Assembly: GCF_025370935.1 (NCBI RefSeq)
Contig: NC_133474.1
Location: 13,948,872 to 14,012,871 of the forward strand
Direction: 5' to 3'
DNA length: 64,000 nucleotides
DNA from: Choristoneura fumiferana
Lineage: Eukaryota > Arthropoda > Insecta > Lepidoptera > Tortricidae
This document shows positions 54,091 through 64,000 of this stretch, piece by piece (position 1 is the first letter of the stretch; every line of letters begins with the position of its first letter). Below the pieces are notes generated by a model. That model did no database searches, was not told where the DNA came from, and saw nothing but the letters and a program-made list of their open reading frames with translations. The position numbers and the translations under genes were made by a program.

Positions 54091-55918
54091 GTCAGCGCCC
54101 ACGACCACCGCGTACCTCCACTTCTGTGTTTATTTTCGCTTTCGTTGTGTAGAGCCTCTGGGTGTTGTAGACTCTGTGTGGGACTGTCGTGACCATGGCC
54201 ATCGGCTAGAATGCGAGGTGTGTTGCTGACCAGCAAACACTGCGTCCTTAGACAATTCCAAAACACACGTACGTACCTTCCTTTTATGATTTTTTTTATT
54301 TATGTTAATTTATGATTTAAGATTACTTATTAACCGAAATTTTTGAACTTGTTATTTTAAGCATGCATCCCTCAGCTGCAATATTTGCCTTATTAAATGA
54401 GTTTGAGATCCTTTTTGGTTCAAGTTACCTATGTTATTTAGTTTAAGTTATCCTTTCATAAAAACATGATAGGAATGGTATGGTTGATAACTTATCACAA
54501 GCAGCGCTGAAATAATTGTCTTTTCTGAACTTTCATTAATTATTTCAGAAATACTTACAAAATTATTCATGAAGCTTCAAAAGTTTGTAATAAAAAATAA
54601 CATTGAACTAGATATGAGCTTGTCAGGACAGTTTTAAGTTTTCCCGCTTGCAACTTTAAGCATCATTCAAAAGTAAGTTATAAAAACTATAAATTTTCTT
54701 CATCGAAAACTTACTTAGGTAAGTAAGCTTTACATACCATTAATAAGTGCGCCAGCTACCTATGTAGTTAAACTTAAATAAATGAATAATCATGCAAACC
54801 TGTTTGGGAGCCGGCTCACTTAATTTAGTTTTATATTCTGGCGCTATTTAAATTATGCCATGAATAATTGATCGAAGGACTAGGCTCTAAGTTTGATAGA
54901 TAACACATGACTTAAATTAACAATGCTAAGTAAATATTTGGTAGACAGGTTATAAAATCACATACGAATATTTAAGACTTTTATATTTAAATACTAGCAA
55001 ATAAAACCATTATGCCTATTTTTGATCAAGTTATCACCGATAAACATTATTTAAGTTGTAAGTTATAAAAATTAACACTTTTGATATTAATCTAAATTGT
55101 TTAGCGGAGCTAATGATGATTAGAAATTTTTGTTCGTCAAAGTAATAGAAAACCGCGGTTTAACTCCAATAAATATTTTTATATTCCTGAAAATTTTCGC
55201 GTTCAAAGAAAGCTTTTTCCAAAAACTTTTTAAGTTCCAGTAATTGAATGCCTAAGTAGATAATATTAATATCTGACTATGGTCTAGCAAACAATATTAA
55301 AATTTTAAGATTTACTTTAATGGAAAATTTATTTATAAACAAACAAATAAAATATATATACATTTACTTAGTCCAAAGTAAATAAATTTATTTTAATCAC
55401 AACTAGTAAGTTAAAGTTAATATTATATTCTAGACACTTGACCATGTAGACACATTAGTCTGGATTATAAAATCTAAACGTGTGTACAAAAATTATGATA
55501 CCTAACGTATTTAGTATTATGCACCGATAACCAGTCCAAAATCAATAAATAACGTAAATAATAAGCGAACAAGCCGTGATGAAATCTAAGAACATTTCAA
55601 CAGAGCCCAGCGGACCGGTCCACGGAGATCCACGCTGGCGCTGGCACACATTATGCTATAGAGGCTGACCGCATGCGCATGGCGCAACCGTCATAACATC
55701 ACACGCAGTAAACTTACGATTGTTTCATCGAAAGTTATTGTTTTTAACGGACATGCTCAAGTAATTACTATTGCTTCGACGGCTGCGGTTACAATGTAGT
55801 TTTTGAGAATATAACTTTACGCTTTAAGCTACAGCTCTCTGTTAGTATTTTGTTGACAATATTACGCTAAAATCAAGGAGGCTCTTGATATTAACGTATC
55901 TAACGGCTCTAATATCTC

Positions 55919-55985
55919 CGGCCTATACCTGTCCAACTGCTGAGCACAGACCTCCTTTCAGGTTGACAGGGTATAGGCTGTGTTT
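55919..55985. repeat. Fragment of the GGCCTATA...CTGCTGAGCACAG repeat
   Basis: Diverged relative of the 15.4-kb fragment: CCGGCCTATACCTGTCCAAC then TGCTGAGCACAGACCTCC. Too short to classify. Confidence 0.5.
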
Positions 55986-56806
55986 CCAGGCGGAACCAGT
56001 CCGCTAACGATATAGTTAATTCCATCAAGACATAAGTTATTCATAGCCATAATATCAGAAATTATACTTGATTATCTAGTCATTATCTGGTCTGATGGAA
56101 ATATTCTTTTATTCAGCAAATTTACTGTAAAATAAATACGTTAAGAGACAGAGGTGTGAATACTTTTGAACCTTACTGACTCCGATGTGTTTATCGGATG
56201 TTGACTGTCTTTAGTCGATTACCATCCGATGGAAGGTCTTGTATAATAAGGTCTAATAATTATGGGCTGGACCCTGTCGCGGCCTTGCCCAATCGTTGCT
56301 GCAACCGGCGCACCTGCCTGATGCGGACCGGACCGTGCAAATTACCGGCAATATTAAATGAGCATCTTGCATGAGCTCAATCTTCTTCTCACACAGTTGC
56401 GTCTATTACCTATAGTTTTGTCCAAGTTATTAATTTTGTTGAATGCAAGTTGCGCTTAATTTTGATTTGAACATTTGAAACAATTAGGTAGTTAACTATT
56501 ATGCTAAATTAAAAGTAATAGTCTGACATACTTTGTAAAATAGTCTAAAACTCTTCAATTTTCTAATGGAACGTACCCACCACGAGAGCAAAACTAGAAA
56601 TCAAAGTTCCCGCTAAGGTATTTTTTTTTAAATAAAAGCACCTGCGAGAATTTACAAAATCTAATACCTACATACCAGAGCTTCTCACCAGTCTTCATTA
56701 AAGGCCTAGTTCTAAAACAAACGACGCTCACAGGCTACAGCCCATATTGTATAGGCATTTAGCTATTGACAGTCAGACATTGATAACACGCTATCGCCAG
56801 CTGGGA

Positions 56807-56814
56807 TGACGTCA
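56807..56814. promoter_or_regulatory. Perfect CRE palindrome TGACGTCA
   Basis: Lies in a GC-rich patch reading GGGATGACGTCACGCCGC, 2.9 kb past the inferred start site. A candidate bZIP (CREB/ATF) site in the presumed intron. Confidence 0.4.
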
Positions 56815-57598
56815 CGCCGCAACCCCGTCACTCCCCCCCCCCTTCCCGTCACCCTCGTTTCGCATCACGCCGAAAGTCCCATCTCGCAGGCACCTCGCGT
56901 CCAGACGCGTCATTCCCGCCGTGTATTGGGATGTTTGTATCCCGGTTTTACTCTTACGTGTATGTTGGTTTTACTCCTACATGTACCTACTTTCCTATGA
57001 GATGTAAGAATTTTTATTTATTGAGGTAACGCGTCATACTCCTTCAGCGTCATGTCCGTGTAACGTACACGTAAAAGTTCTTATTTTGTTTTTCATATGA
57101 TAAAAAAATACGAGTAGTTACCAGCAGCGTGAAGTTTAAACAGATAGTATAGTATTTTTTTACCCTTATGTATTTCTTTAGCCTATTTACTCGATTGATT
57201 ACCGTATACCGTTTAGCATAATTATGTAAGGTAACAAAAAATAGTTGATTATTTTTTGGCAAAATATGTTCCTTCTGAGATGATCACATAAATTACACTA
57301 CTTCCTGCTAAAAAGCTCGAGTACATATTTTACTTTATAGCTTCCATAGTATTAAACCTGTTATTCAATTCATAACTTTCTAAGTAGATAGACCTAACTT
57401 TGCCTAACTTACGAGAACAGCATTTAAAATTGATCTGTCTGGCTTTACATATTGCAACTTTACTAGGTTGCTGCAGGAAAATAGATAATCAACTAGATAC
57501 GGCTAGACTAGACCTGACTTGTTAATCACTTTCAATTTAAACTTGCCTATCTTTATTTAGGCCTTCGCTTTCTAGCCATCTGCTGTAAAAGAGGCCGA

Positions 57599-57893
57599 TT
57601 ACGTCACAGTCTAAAAATACCAGGGTGGTGTGAAGCGGTAAGGGGTTGAGGCGGCACATTCACACCCCGCCGTGTAACTCTCGAGAAACACTTTAAGAAA
57701 AACATACGTGTATGACACTACTCTACCTGTCACAGGAGCTTAATTATCATTATACTTATATAAATTTGGATCAGTTGTGGTTGTTTATAAATGGGGTAGA
57801 GTCCATTGAACGTTGTTGTTGTGTGAGGGGGTGGCGTGGGGCGCGCGGCCTCGGCCTCCGCAACGAGCGCCTGTGACGTCACGCGTTACGTCA
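57599..57893. promoter_or_regulatory. Island with three CRE-type sites
   Basis: TTACGTCA at 57599-57606, TGACGTCA at 57874-57881 and TTACGTCA at 57886-57893 fall in one mixed-GC block (57590-57970). The last two sites are 12 nt apart, the same spacing as two of the sites at the 53.8-kb promoter. A candidate enhancer. Confidence 0.45.
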
Positions 57894-58198
57894 CGCATCG
57901 ACCGGAGCGCGGTCGCTTCAAGGACGCCCTTGCTTACTGTAGACCGGCTACAACTTACCGACGGGCGACGAGGGCAGGTCCTAAACTTTCCATATCTCAG
58001 GTACTGAATTTCTTGTTGTCACATTTAATAGCCGTCGTCTCCAAGGGACATCTACAAATTACGACACAGATTGGCAAGGGTTGAAGCTAGTTATCGGTAA
58101 CACTGTCAAAAGATATAATTGCGATTTTCATAATGATCAGTGTTAAATAAGTGGGGTGGTCTCAAATGATCAACATCGGTGTGTACCGCTAAAATAGT

Positions 58199-58338
58199 TG
58201 TACAGTCAACGTCATAAATAAGTGATCATTTCTGTACCTTGTCGCTTTCAGTCGTTGCACAATTTCGTTTGGCTTTTCAAACATGACGTTAAAGTGACAA
58301 TGTACAAAAGTGATCACTTAATTATGACGTTGGCGTAC
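58199..58338. mobile_element. Small inverted-repeat MITE
   Basis: The left end TACAGTCAACGTCATAAATA then AGTGATCA and the right end TGATCACTTAATTATGACGT then TGGCGTAC are inverted. Inner ATTTCTGTACCTTGTCGCTTT and AAAGTGACAATGTACAAA are also inverted. The loop is ~50 nt. Confidence 0.8.
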
Positions 58339-58987
58339 CTACATACTACAAATATACCGCATACGTCAAATGGTACAATTAGATCTCGGTAGCTGTAAAA
58401 ACAGCCTTCTTATGCCAATAACCAATAACGGACGACAGGTCATTAGTAGATATCCACGATTCAAACGTTTCTTGTCAATTGCAATTATTTTTTGCGCGTT
58501 TACATATACACAAATCAAACAAGATTCTAGTAGCCCTTTGATTAAATATTTAGTTTGAAGCAATGTTATTATAACACTACACCTGGTTAACATAATAATA
58601 ACTTAATTTATCAATGGGGTGTCCTCCCTTTGTCAATTAAACAATTCACACGCGTAGTATTTCATGGGCTAGTACCTAATGAGAATTTGGTTCTTATACA
58701 TATTTATTACCGATACGAATACAAATTCATCTTCTAGATATGTGAAGTACGATATTACAACAGCTTAGCTAACGAAATGTCTATTTGCGTTATGACTACT
58801 GTTTCGTCACGAACAGAGTCCTAGACGTCTTCTTTTAAGTACAGGCTTTTATGTAAGAGGTGGACGAACTGATCTAAAAGCGTGTTATGTCTTCTTTATT
58901 TGGAATAGACTTCTAATCAGGCACCTAGAAAGCTGGGACTGTCGCAATTCCAGTCACTGTTTTTTTTTAGTAAATTTACAGCTATCA

Positions 58988-59097
58988 AGGTAATTGTCCC
59001 AGTGCTCGACATGTTAATGCCCAATAGATGTCACCCTGCCACCACCTACATTTCTAATGACAAATTTAAAGATGACAAGCACTGGGACAATATCACA
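58988..59097. mobile_element. Small inverted repeat (GTCCCAGTGCT ends)
   Basis: GGTAATTGTCCCAGTGCTCG on the left and CAAGCACTGGGACAATATC on the right are inverted around ~70 nt. A further TGGGACTGTCGCAATTCCAG to the left and CAGTGACCAGCACTTGGACA to the right hint at an older, larger element. Confidence 0.6.
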
Positions 59098-59472
59098 GTG
59101 ACCAGCACTTGGACATTAATTTTAACCCCCGACGCAAAAAGAGGGGTGTTATATATAAGTTTGTATTATCTAAATCGGATTAACTGTTTTTGAGATATTC
59201 AACTTTAAAGTGAAACGTCGAGGTAAATATTACTCGTATGTTAAGCGTGATAAGTCCCGTTTGTGGTATTTTGACTATAAGCGTGCTTACATTCTGATAC
59301 GACTCTATTTCTAACTAGCGCCAGTAGAACGTGTCCGATATTTTTGCATACTCCGCTGTGGCAGATGTTTTAATGCAGGTGACTTTAGGTAAGTACTAAA
59401 GATGTTTTACAATTGTAGTGCTTCTGCGTAGAGCCGTTACATTCATTGAGCGCAGCCAAAAGTCCACTCTCT

Positions 59473-59610
59473 CCAGCAGAGTTACTGCGAAACTCGAAAC
59501 TCGAATTTCGTGTCGTGCGGTCCCTCTGACACTTATGCTATTTAATACGGGAGCGAGAGGGACGGTACGACAGGAACTTCGAGTTTCGAGTTTCGTAGTA
59601 GCCCTGCTGG
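59473..59610. mobile_element. 138-bp MITE with CCAGCAG...CTGCTGG ends
   Basis: Terminal repeats CCAGCAGAGTTACTGCGAAA (then CTCGAAACTCGAA) and the inverted TTCGAGTTTCGAGTTTCG (then TAGTAGCCCTGCTGG) run ~33 nt. The inner GTCCCTCTGACAC and GAGCGAGAGGGAC are also inverted. The fragment at 2618-2710 belongs to the same family. Confidence 0.85.
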
Positions 59611-59652
59611 CACCCGCCTGATTACGGACTGCAGACGATCGTTACGCGGCTC

Positions 59653-59660
59653 TGACGTCA
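59653..59660. promoter_or_regulatory. Perfect CRE palindrome TGACGTCA
   Basis: Context GGCTCTGACGTCACGC in a GC-rich patch immediately right of the 59.5-kb MITE but outside its terminal repeat. Confidence 0.4.
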
Positions 59661-60155
59661 CGCAAACCACTCCCCTCGAGTTCCCGAGTTCAACGGATTC
59701 CAATGTGCGTTGGCGGGTAGTTTGGAGTTAATACCCGTGGATATATTTAATACGGGATATAATTACCTAGCCAGAAGCAAAAAGGTTTATCCTAGCCTAG
59801 ACAGACAAACTAACACAAATCTAGAACACGGCAGTTAAAAGAGGAGTTCTGAAATGTTCAACCTACGACGAAAAACGGCTTTATCTAATTAGCACTACAT
59901 ATTTACGGTGTACTGACTTTGCGCTTTTACCGATGAGGCAATTGACATGATTGTCTTATTTTTGTCCTGGAGAAGAGCCTAGGCAGTTTTAGAGACAGTA
60001 GCATAACCGCAATTAGACTTCATTGTCTCTACCATATTATGTATAGGTACTTGAAAAGCCGTCTAAGTCTTAAAACATATAGAAGAAACATAAATTGTTT
60101 GAAACTTTTGCGTTTTTCACTTATACAATATTTTATTTATTCGTTATATCATTAC

Positions 60156-60330
60156 TAGTTGTTGCTCGCGACTCCGTTTGCGTAGAATTCGGTTATCGCT
60201 ATCCCATACTATACATTTTTCCGGGATAAAAGTAACCATGTCCTTTCAACTATCTCCATACCAAATTTAGTCTAAATTGGTTCAGCGGTTGAAGCGTGAA
60301 AAGGTAGCAGACAGACAGAGTTACTTTCAC
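60156..60330 (+). repeat. Dispersed repeat with GTTGCTCGCGACTCCG head
   Basis: CTAGTTGTTGCTCGCGACTC...GCGTAGAATTCGGTTATCGC, then GGGATAAAAGTAACCATGTC, GGTTCAGCGGTTGAAGCGTG and AGCAGACAGACAGAGTTACT. This is the non-autonomous repeat type described at 27328, in a different subfamily (it shares AATTCGGTTATCGC with 30350-30364). Confidence 0.7.
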
Positions 60331-61139
60331 ATTTATAACCACTCACGTGCTTTGAATTTTGAGTTGAAGTCTATTCATATAAAAAAATAAGAGCGTGGAC
60401 AGGCAACTAGAGTAGCCAAAAGCATATGAGTGGGTAATATTAGCAGGGATGAAAATGTCACTCACTTCAGTTTACCAGTACAAGTTGCAACCGACGCGGT
60501 TACGAGACCACTTGTATTTCAATCCACTATTAGATACGACAGGAAGAGGACGTCATACCTACGTCTAGTATCTACCTACTAGCTAGACTATTAAACAAAA
60601 CAATCAATACATACATACATAATAATACATACATAAGTAAGCTGTCCAAATATAGGTAATATATATTTCTTCATTTGTTAAAGTCGTCGTGATTGATGAG
60701 TTCTTATACAATTTTCCTTATTATCTAGAATAATAAACAATCAGTTGAAAGTATTTGCGAATGCTAAATTGTGGTTACATAATCGATTGCTTCATGTTTT
60801 AGTTCTGATTTGACAGTTTGAATTCTTCATCTTAGTCGTTAATCGCCTTAAATGTATTCTGGTAATAGGGTGAGTACACAATCCATTTGATTATAGAAAA
60901 AGCCATTGTTAATTTATCCGGGCTTTTTATTAGGTAGGTATAGGTAAGTAAAATTATTTACCTATAAGGTCGCTTACAATAGATAAATAAATGAAAGTTT
61001 GTTAAGGACAGCAGTTACCGCAGTCTAGTAACTCGTCGCAAGGTGTTATAAAATCCTCAAGATTTTTTCATAGGCTGGTTTCCTGGCGCGTGTGAAAACG
61101 AGGGAAACTCTACGTAAATACGACGGCGATAAGGGGGTG

Positions 61140-61162
61140 TGACGTTCAACGGAATGACGTCA
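61140..61162. promoter_or_regulatory. TGACGT plus perfect CRE palindrome
   Basis: TGACGTTC at 61140-61147 and TGACGTCA at 61155-61162 are 15 nt apart, followed by a C-rich block (CCCCTTCCCCCCGG). A candidate bZIP-bound island. Confidence 0.4.
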
Positions 61163-62208
61163 TGACCCCTTCCCCCCGGAGCCTTCCGCCCCGCCCACCC
61201 ACACGCCACCCCACAGCTGATAATCCTCTAAACATTATTTAAAATAAAATGTGATTTAATTTAATTTTTGATAATGTAATTCTATTTTTATTTAAGTGCC
61301 TAATATTATGGGTAACACAGAAAATACAAACTTCATTAAATAAAATTACTACGGATCTTTTTATGCAATAACGTTTACCAGACTAGTTAGAAAAAAAGTC
61401 ATGGTCGGAATTATGGTATGCGATTAGGTGTACCAAATAAAATAAAGATAAAAAAGGAGTATATCAAAACTTGCGGTAACTAACGTAGCAATTAACCTAC
61501 GTTCATGTTCCACTTCAATTCTTATTGAACTTAGGCACCTACCTACTTCATAATTAGTGTGGGACTATAATCTAACTCCCTTGATTCATAAACGCTTGGT
61601 AAGTTTATGTCAACTTTTCTAATACGTTCGTCTTTATATTTATTTGTTATACTTTTACCCTGTATTCTTACTCAGTGACAGTTGTCTTCGCTCGACACAG
61701 ATAAAAAAGCATTTTGCTGTCATAAGTTTGTAATATTTTGATTAATGATTAATGAAGTAAAATCATACCTGTGCCGTTAGTACTATTATATATTCTGTGT
61801 CTGTGCCACAGATTATCTACCTTAGTATTTAAACCGTGTGTTTAATAACTGGTTGTTTTTAAAATCACAAGTCAATAGGTATAACAATCAGCCTTATTGT
61901 TTTATTTCTGAAGTAGGAACTGTCATTAAAATTGGTAAAGCACTTTCTTGGTCGACTATATCCAAAAACGGATATCGTGTGAGATAGAGTCAATTACAGC
62001 TAGCTAAAGATAATTGCTTGATTAATTGGACTCTGATTCTCAATCAATCAATCATTAAAACAATGCTCCGGTAACAAGTGCCAGCCGGATTTTAATTTGA
62101 TATGTGTAAACATCAATTAAAGGCTACGCGTATTCAATATTGATGTGACTAATAGAAAACAAGATGTTCAGTAAAATCTCGGAACTGAAAATGCGAAACA
62201 TGTCATTG

Positions 62209-62850
62209 TTAGGGTTCCGTAGCCAAAATGGCAAAAACGGAACCCTTATAGTTTCGCCATGTCTGTCTGTCTGTCTTTCCGTCCGCGGCTTTGCTAAAAG
62301 GACTATCAATGCTAGAAAGCTGTAGTTTTGCACGAATATGTATGTAAACTATTCCGACGAAATGGTACAATAACAAATTCAAAATAATTTTTTTAGGGTA
62401 CCTCCCATAGACGTAAAGTGGGGGTGTTTTTTTTTCTCATCCAATCTTGTAGTGTGGGGTATCGTTGGATAGGTCTTTTAAAACCATTAGGGGGTTGCTA
62501 AAACGATTTTTCGATTCAGTGATGTGTATGCAAAATATTCAACTTTAAAGTGCAAATTTTCATTAAAATCGAGTGAGATTCAGGATGGTAGTAAGTATAT
62601 CAAACTTACAAGGAAAACTATACCTAACGGGTAAGTTTCCTTATTAGTAGGTACTTTAAGAGTAAATAGCAGCCTTAGGTATAAAATATACCTAAACTTG
62701 TAATATTCCGTACAAAATACGAAATCCTTAGAAAAATATTACTTATTTATTTTTTTCGAAATCCTTAGAAAAATATTACTTAATTTTTTCGTAATGGCTA
62801 CGGAACCTTATTCCGGGCGTGTCCGACACGCTCTTGGCTGGTTTTTTATT
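62209..62850 (+). repeat. Dispersed repeat with CGGAACCC...GTCTGTCTGTC head, copy C
   Basis: Same block order as copies A (40553) and B (46895): GGGTTCCGTAGCCAAAATGG, GTCTGTCTGTC, GGGGTATCGTTGGATAGGTC, AACTTTAAAGTGCAAATTTT, GGGCGTGTCCGACACGCTCT, TTGGCTGGTTTTTTA. It has a local duplication near its end (GAAATCCTTAGAAAAATATT at 62721-62740 and 62759-62778). Confidence 0.85.
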
Positions 62851-64000
62851 GTTTTTCTTACAAGCGGATTTGCTGCAAACATGGTAGCCCACGAGTAGCC
62901 GATACATGACGCAAGCACCCGTCACTGCTGCTCTGTAGACGTCAACTGCGTCATGCGGCAATGTTTCCCCAAACACACATTTATAGCTGTAAGAAGCGTC
63001 ACGTATTCATAAAAACAGGATACAAACATACAAACATACCTGTGCGTGCATAGACTATCGATGACGTTGGTAGGTACTGCAATCAATATATTAGAGTGTT
63101 ATCATCATAGCGCCATCTATGATTCGTTCGCGATACCATTAGAAGGGAAAGAACTGCTGAAGTGTGAACTTTCACTAACTTTCCTGTCTAACGCTTACCT
63201 TTTTGATGTCGGAGTTATACGATACCAGAAAGATGGCGTGACTCGTGATCGGTGTGATCCTAATAATTTCTTGTTCTACTGTATATTTAGCTGTGCACAA
63301 ATTAAAAAAATATCAGCTAATCTGGCATACACAGTTATTATTGTACCTACTATACCCGGGGACTTATATGCAATAAATAATGCATATGTGGTAATTTTAG
63401 CAATAAATTTGTCACTTTATGATATCCAAGCGTTAAAAAAAATATAAGTGAAAATCGCGAAAGTTTAAAACAATAGACTGGTAAACTTAATGGTTCATAC
63501 CAACACAGTTAGTTAATACGAGTAGCATCCTTTAGAAATAAGGCAATGGCGGTGAATATCTGTCAAAAACAAAGTTCCAGTGATTTCAATTATAAAAGAC
63601 GTTTATAGAGAAAAAAAACACATCTAGTATACTTTCTTCCACTTTCGTTCTTTGTTCAAATTTATTTAGCGTGCTGTGCTATTAAACAACAGTAGTTTGG
63701 TTTGTTCAAAGACAGATTACCTCAGAAGATTTAGGTAGGTAAGTGGGCCAATCCACTTTTTTACCGACACTAATCTGTCCGCGACATTTTTCAAACAATT
63801 GATTTTTGTAAGTAAACATGTTTTTTTGTATATTAATATATGGTGTACATGAATACATGTCATCCTACGTAAGTACAACTTATTAAACCGCGAAATATCT
63901 TGTTGGAAGTACGATTTTTTGGTAACGCTAGAGACAATATTGGTAACGCTGGAGACGCCCAAAGTGTCGGTAAAATAGTTGATTGGCCCAAGTACTCGAA

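Larger units (their letters stand above)
54091..64000 (+). other. Probable long first intron with CRE-bearing islands and repeats
   Basis: Downstream of the donor at 54091 no protein-like frame, RNA gene or convincing exon was found. The sequence is AT-rich with small GC-rich islands at about 55600-55690, 56260-56345, 56800-56930, 57600-57970, 59640-59700 and 61120-61210. Four of these islands contain TGACGTCA. The 133-codon frame at 63046-63447 has no domain and is not supported. Assigning this tract to the intron of the 53,988 gene is inference. Confidence 0.35.

Noticed and set aside
53746..54108. Long minus-strand frames over the GC-rich promoter
   Set aside because: Arg/Ala/Pro-rich text expected in CpG-rich DNA; the plus-strand TATA, initiator, ATG and donor order is more coherent.
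63046..63447. 133-codon open frame on the plus strand
   Set aside because: No domain, no codon bias, AT-driven composition and no splice or promoter context; treated as a chance frame.
1..64000. CRISPR arrays, operons, prophage or bacterial genes
   Set aside because: No regularly spaced direct repeats and no dense coding; all signals are those of an insect nuclear genome.

Overview
The window is AT-rich animal nuclear DNA and almost certainly comes from a moth or butterfly (Lepidoptera). The evidence is the density of repeat types typical of that order: tRNA-derived SINEs with intact B-boxes, RTE-type LINE 3' ends, foldback MITEs, frequent TAGGTACCTACC-like strings, and the dispersed families built on 'TTGCCCGCGACTCCGTCCGCG' and 'CGGAACCCTTATAGTTTCGCC'. 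Only one long protein-coding gene is visible. The rest is intergenic or intronic sequence filled with mobile-element remnants.

Layout. (1) 1-23.5 kb is non-genic: a 5'-truncated LINE with a 16-bp target-site duplication at 0.7-1.0 kb, a local tandem duplication, several MITEs, a GC-rich possible promoter or first exon at 6.9-7.6 kb, two SINEs in opposite orientation (8.8 and 16.1 kb), a 0.4-kb foldback at 20.3 kb, and a decayed RTE LINE (20.9-22.6 kb) with a second repeat inserted in it. (2) 23,595-25,607 on the minus strand is an intact, uninterrupted 670-codon reading frame for an AMP-activated protein kinase gamma subunit with four CBS motifs. A single-exon copy of a gene that is multi-exonic in model animals suggests a functional retrogene. 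(3) 28.6-36.7 kb is one ~4-kb sequence present twice around a run of exactly 100 N (32,504-32,603). The left contig ends, and the right contig begins, inside the same sequence. This looks like an unmerged overlap between two haplotypes rather than a real tandem duplication. (4) 38.5-52.7 kb is a repeat-dense block with back-to-back foldback MITEs, two ~0.85-kb inverted copies of one element spanning 3.4 kb, SINEs, and an almost perfect 219-bp palindrome. (5) 53.8-54.1 kb is a GC-rich TATA/initiator promoter preceded by three TGACGT boxes. It is followed by a short upstream ORF and a 34-codon candidate first exon ending in a consensus splice donor on the plus strand. (6) 54.1-64 kb holds no recognisable exon and is probably the first intron of that gene. 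It carries four more perfect CRE palindromes (TGACGTCA) in small GC-rich islands.

The AMPK-gamma gene and the promoter at 53.8 kb are the two biologically informative loci. Nothing links them functionally in the sequence. All repeat and gene assignments were made by reading the sequence, without any database search.
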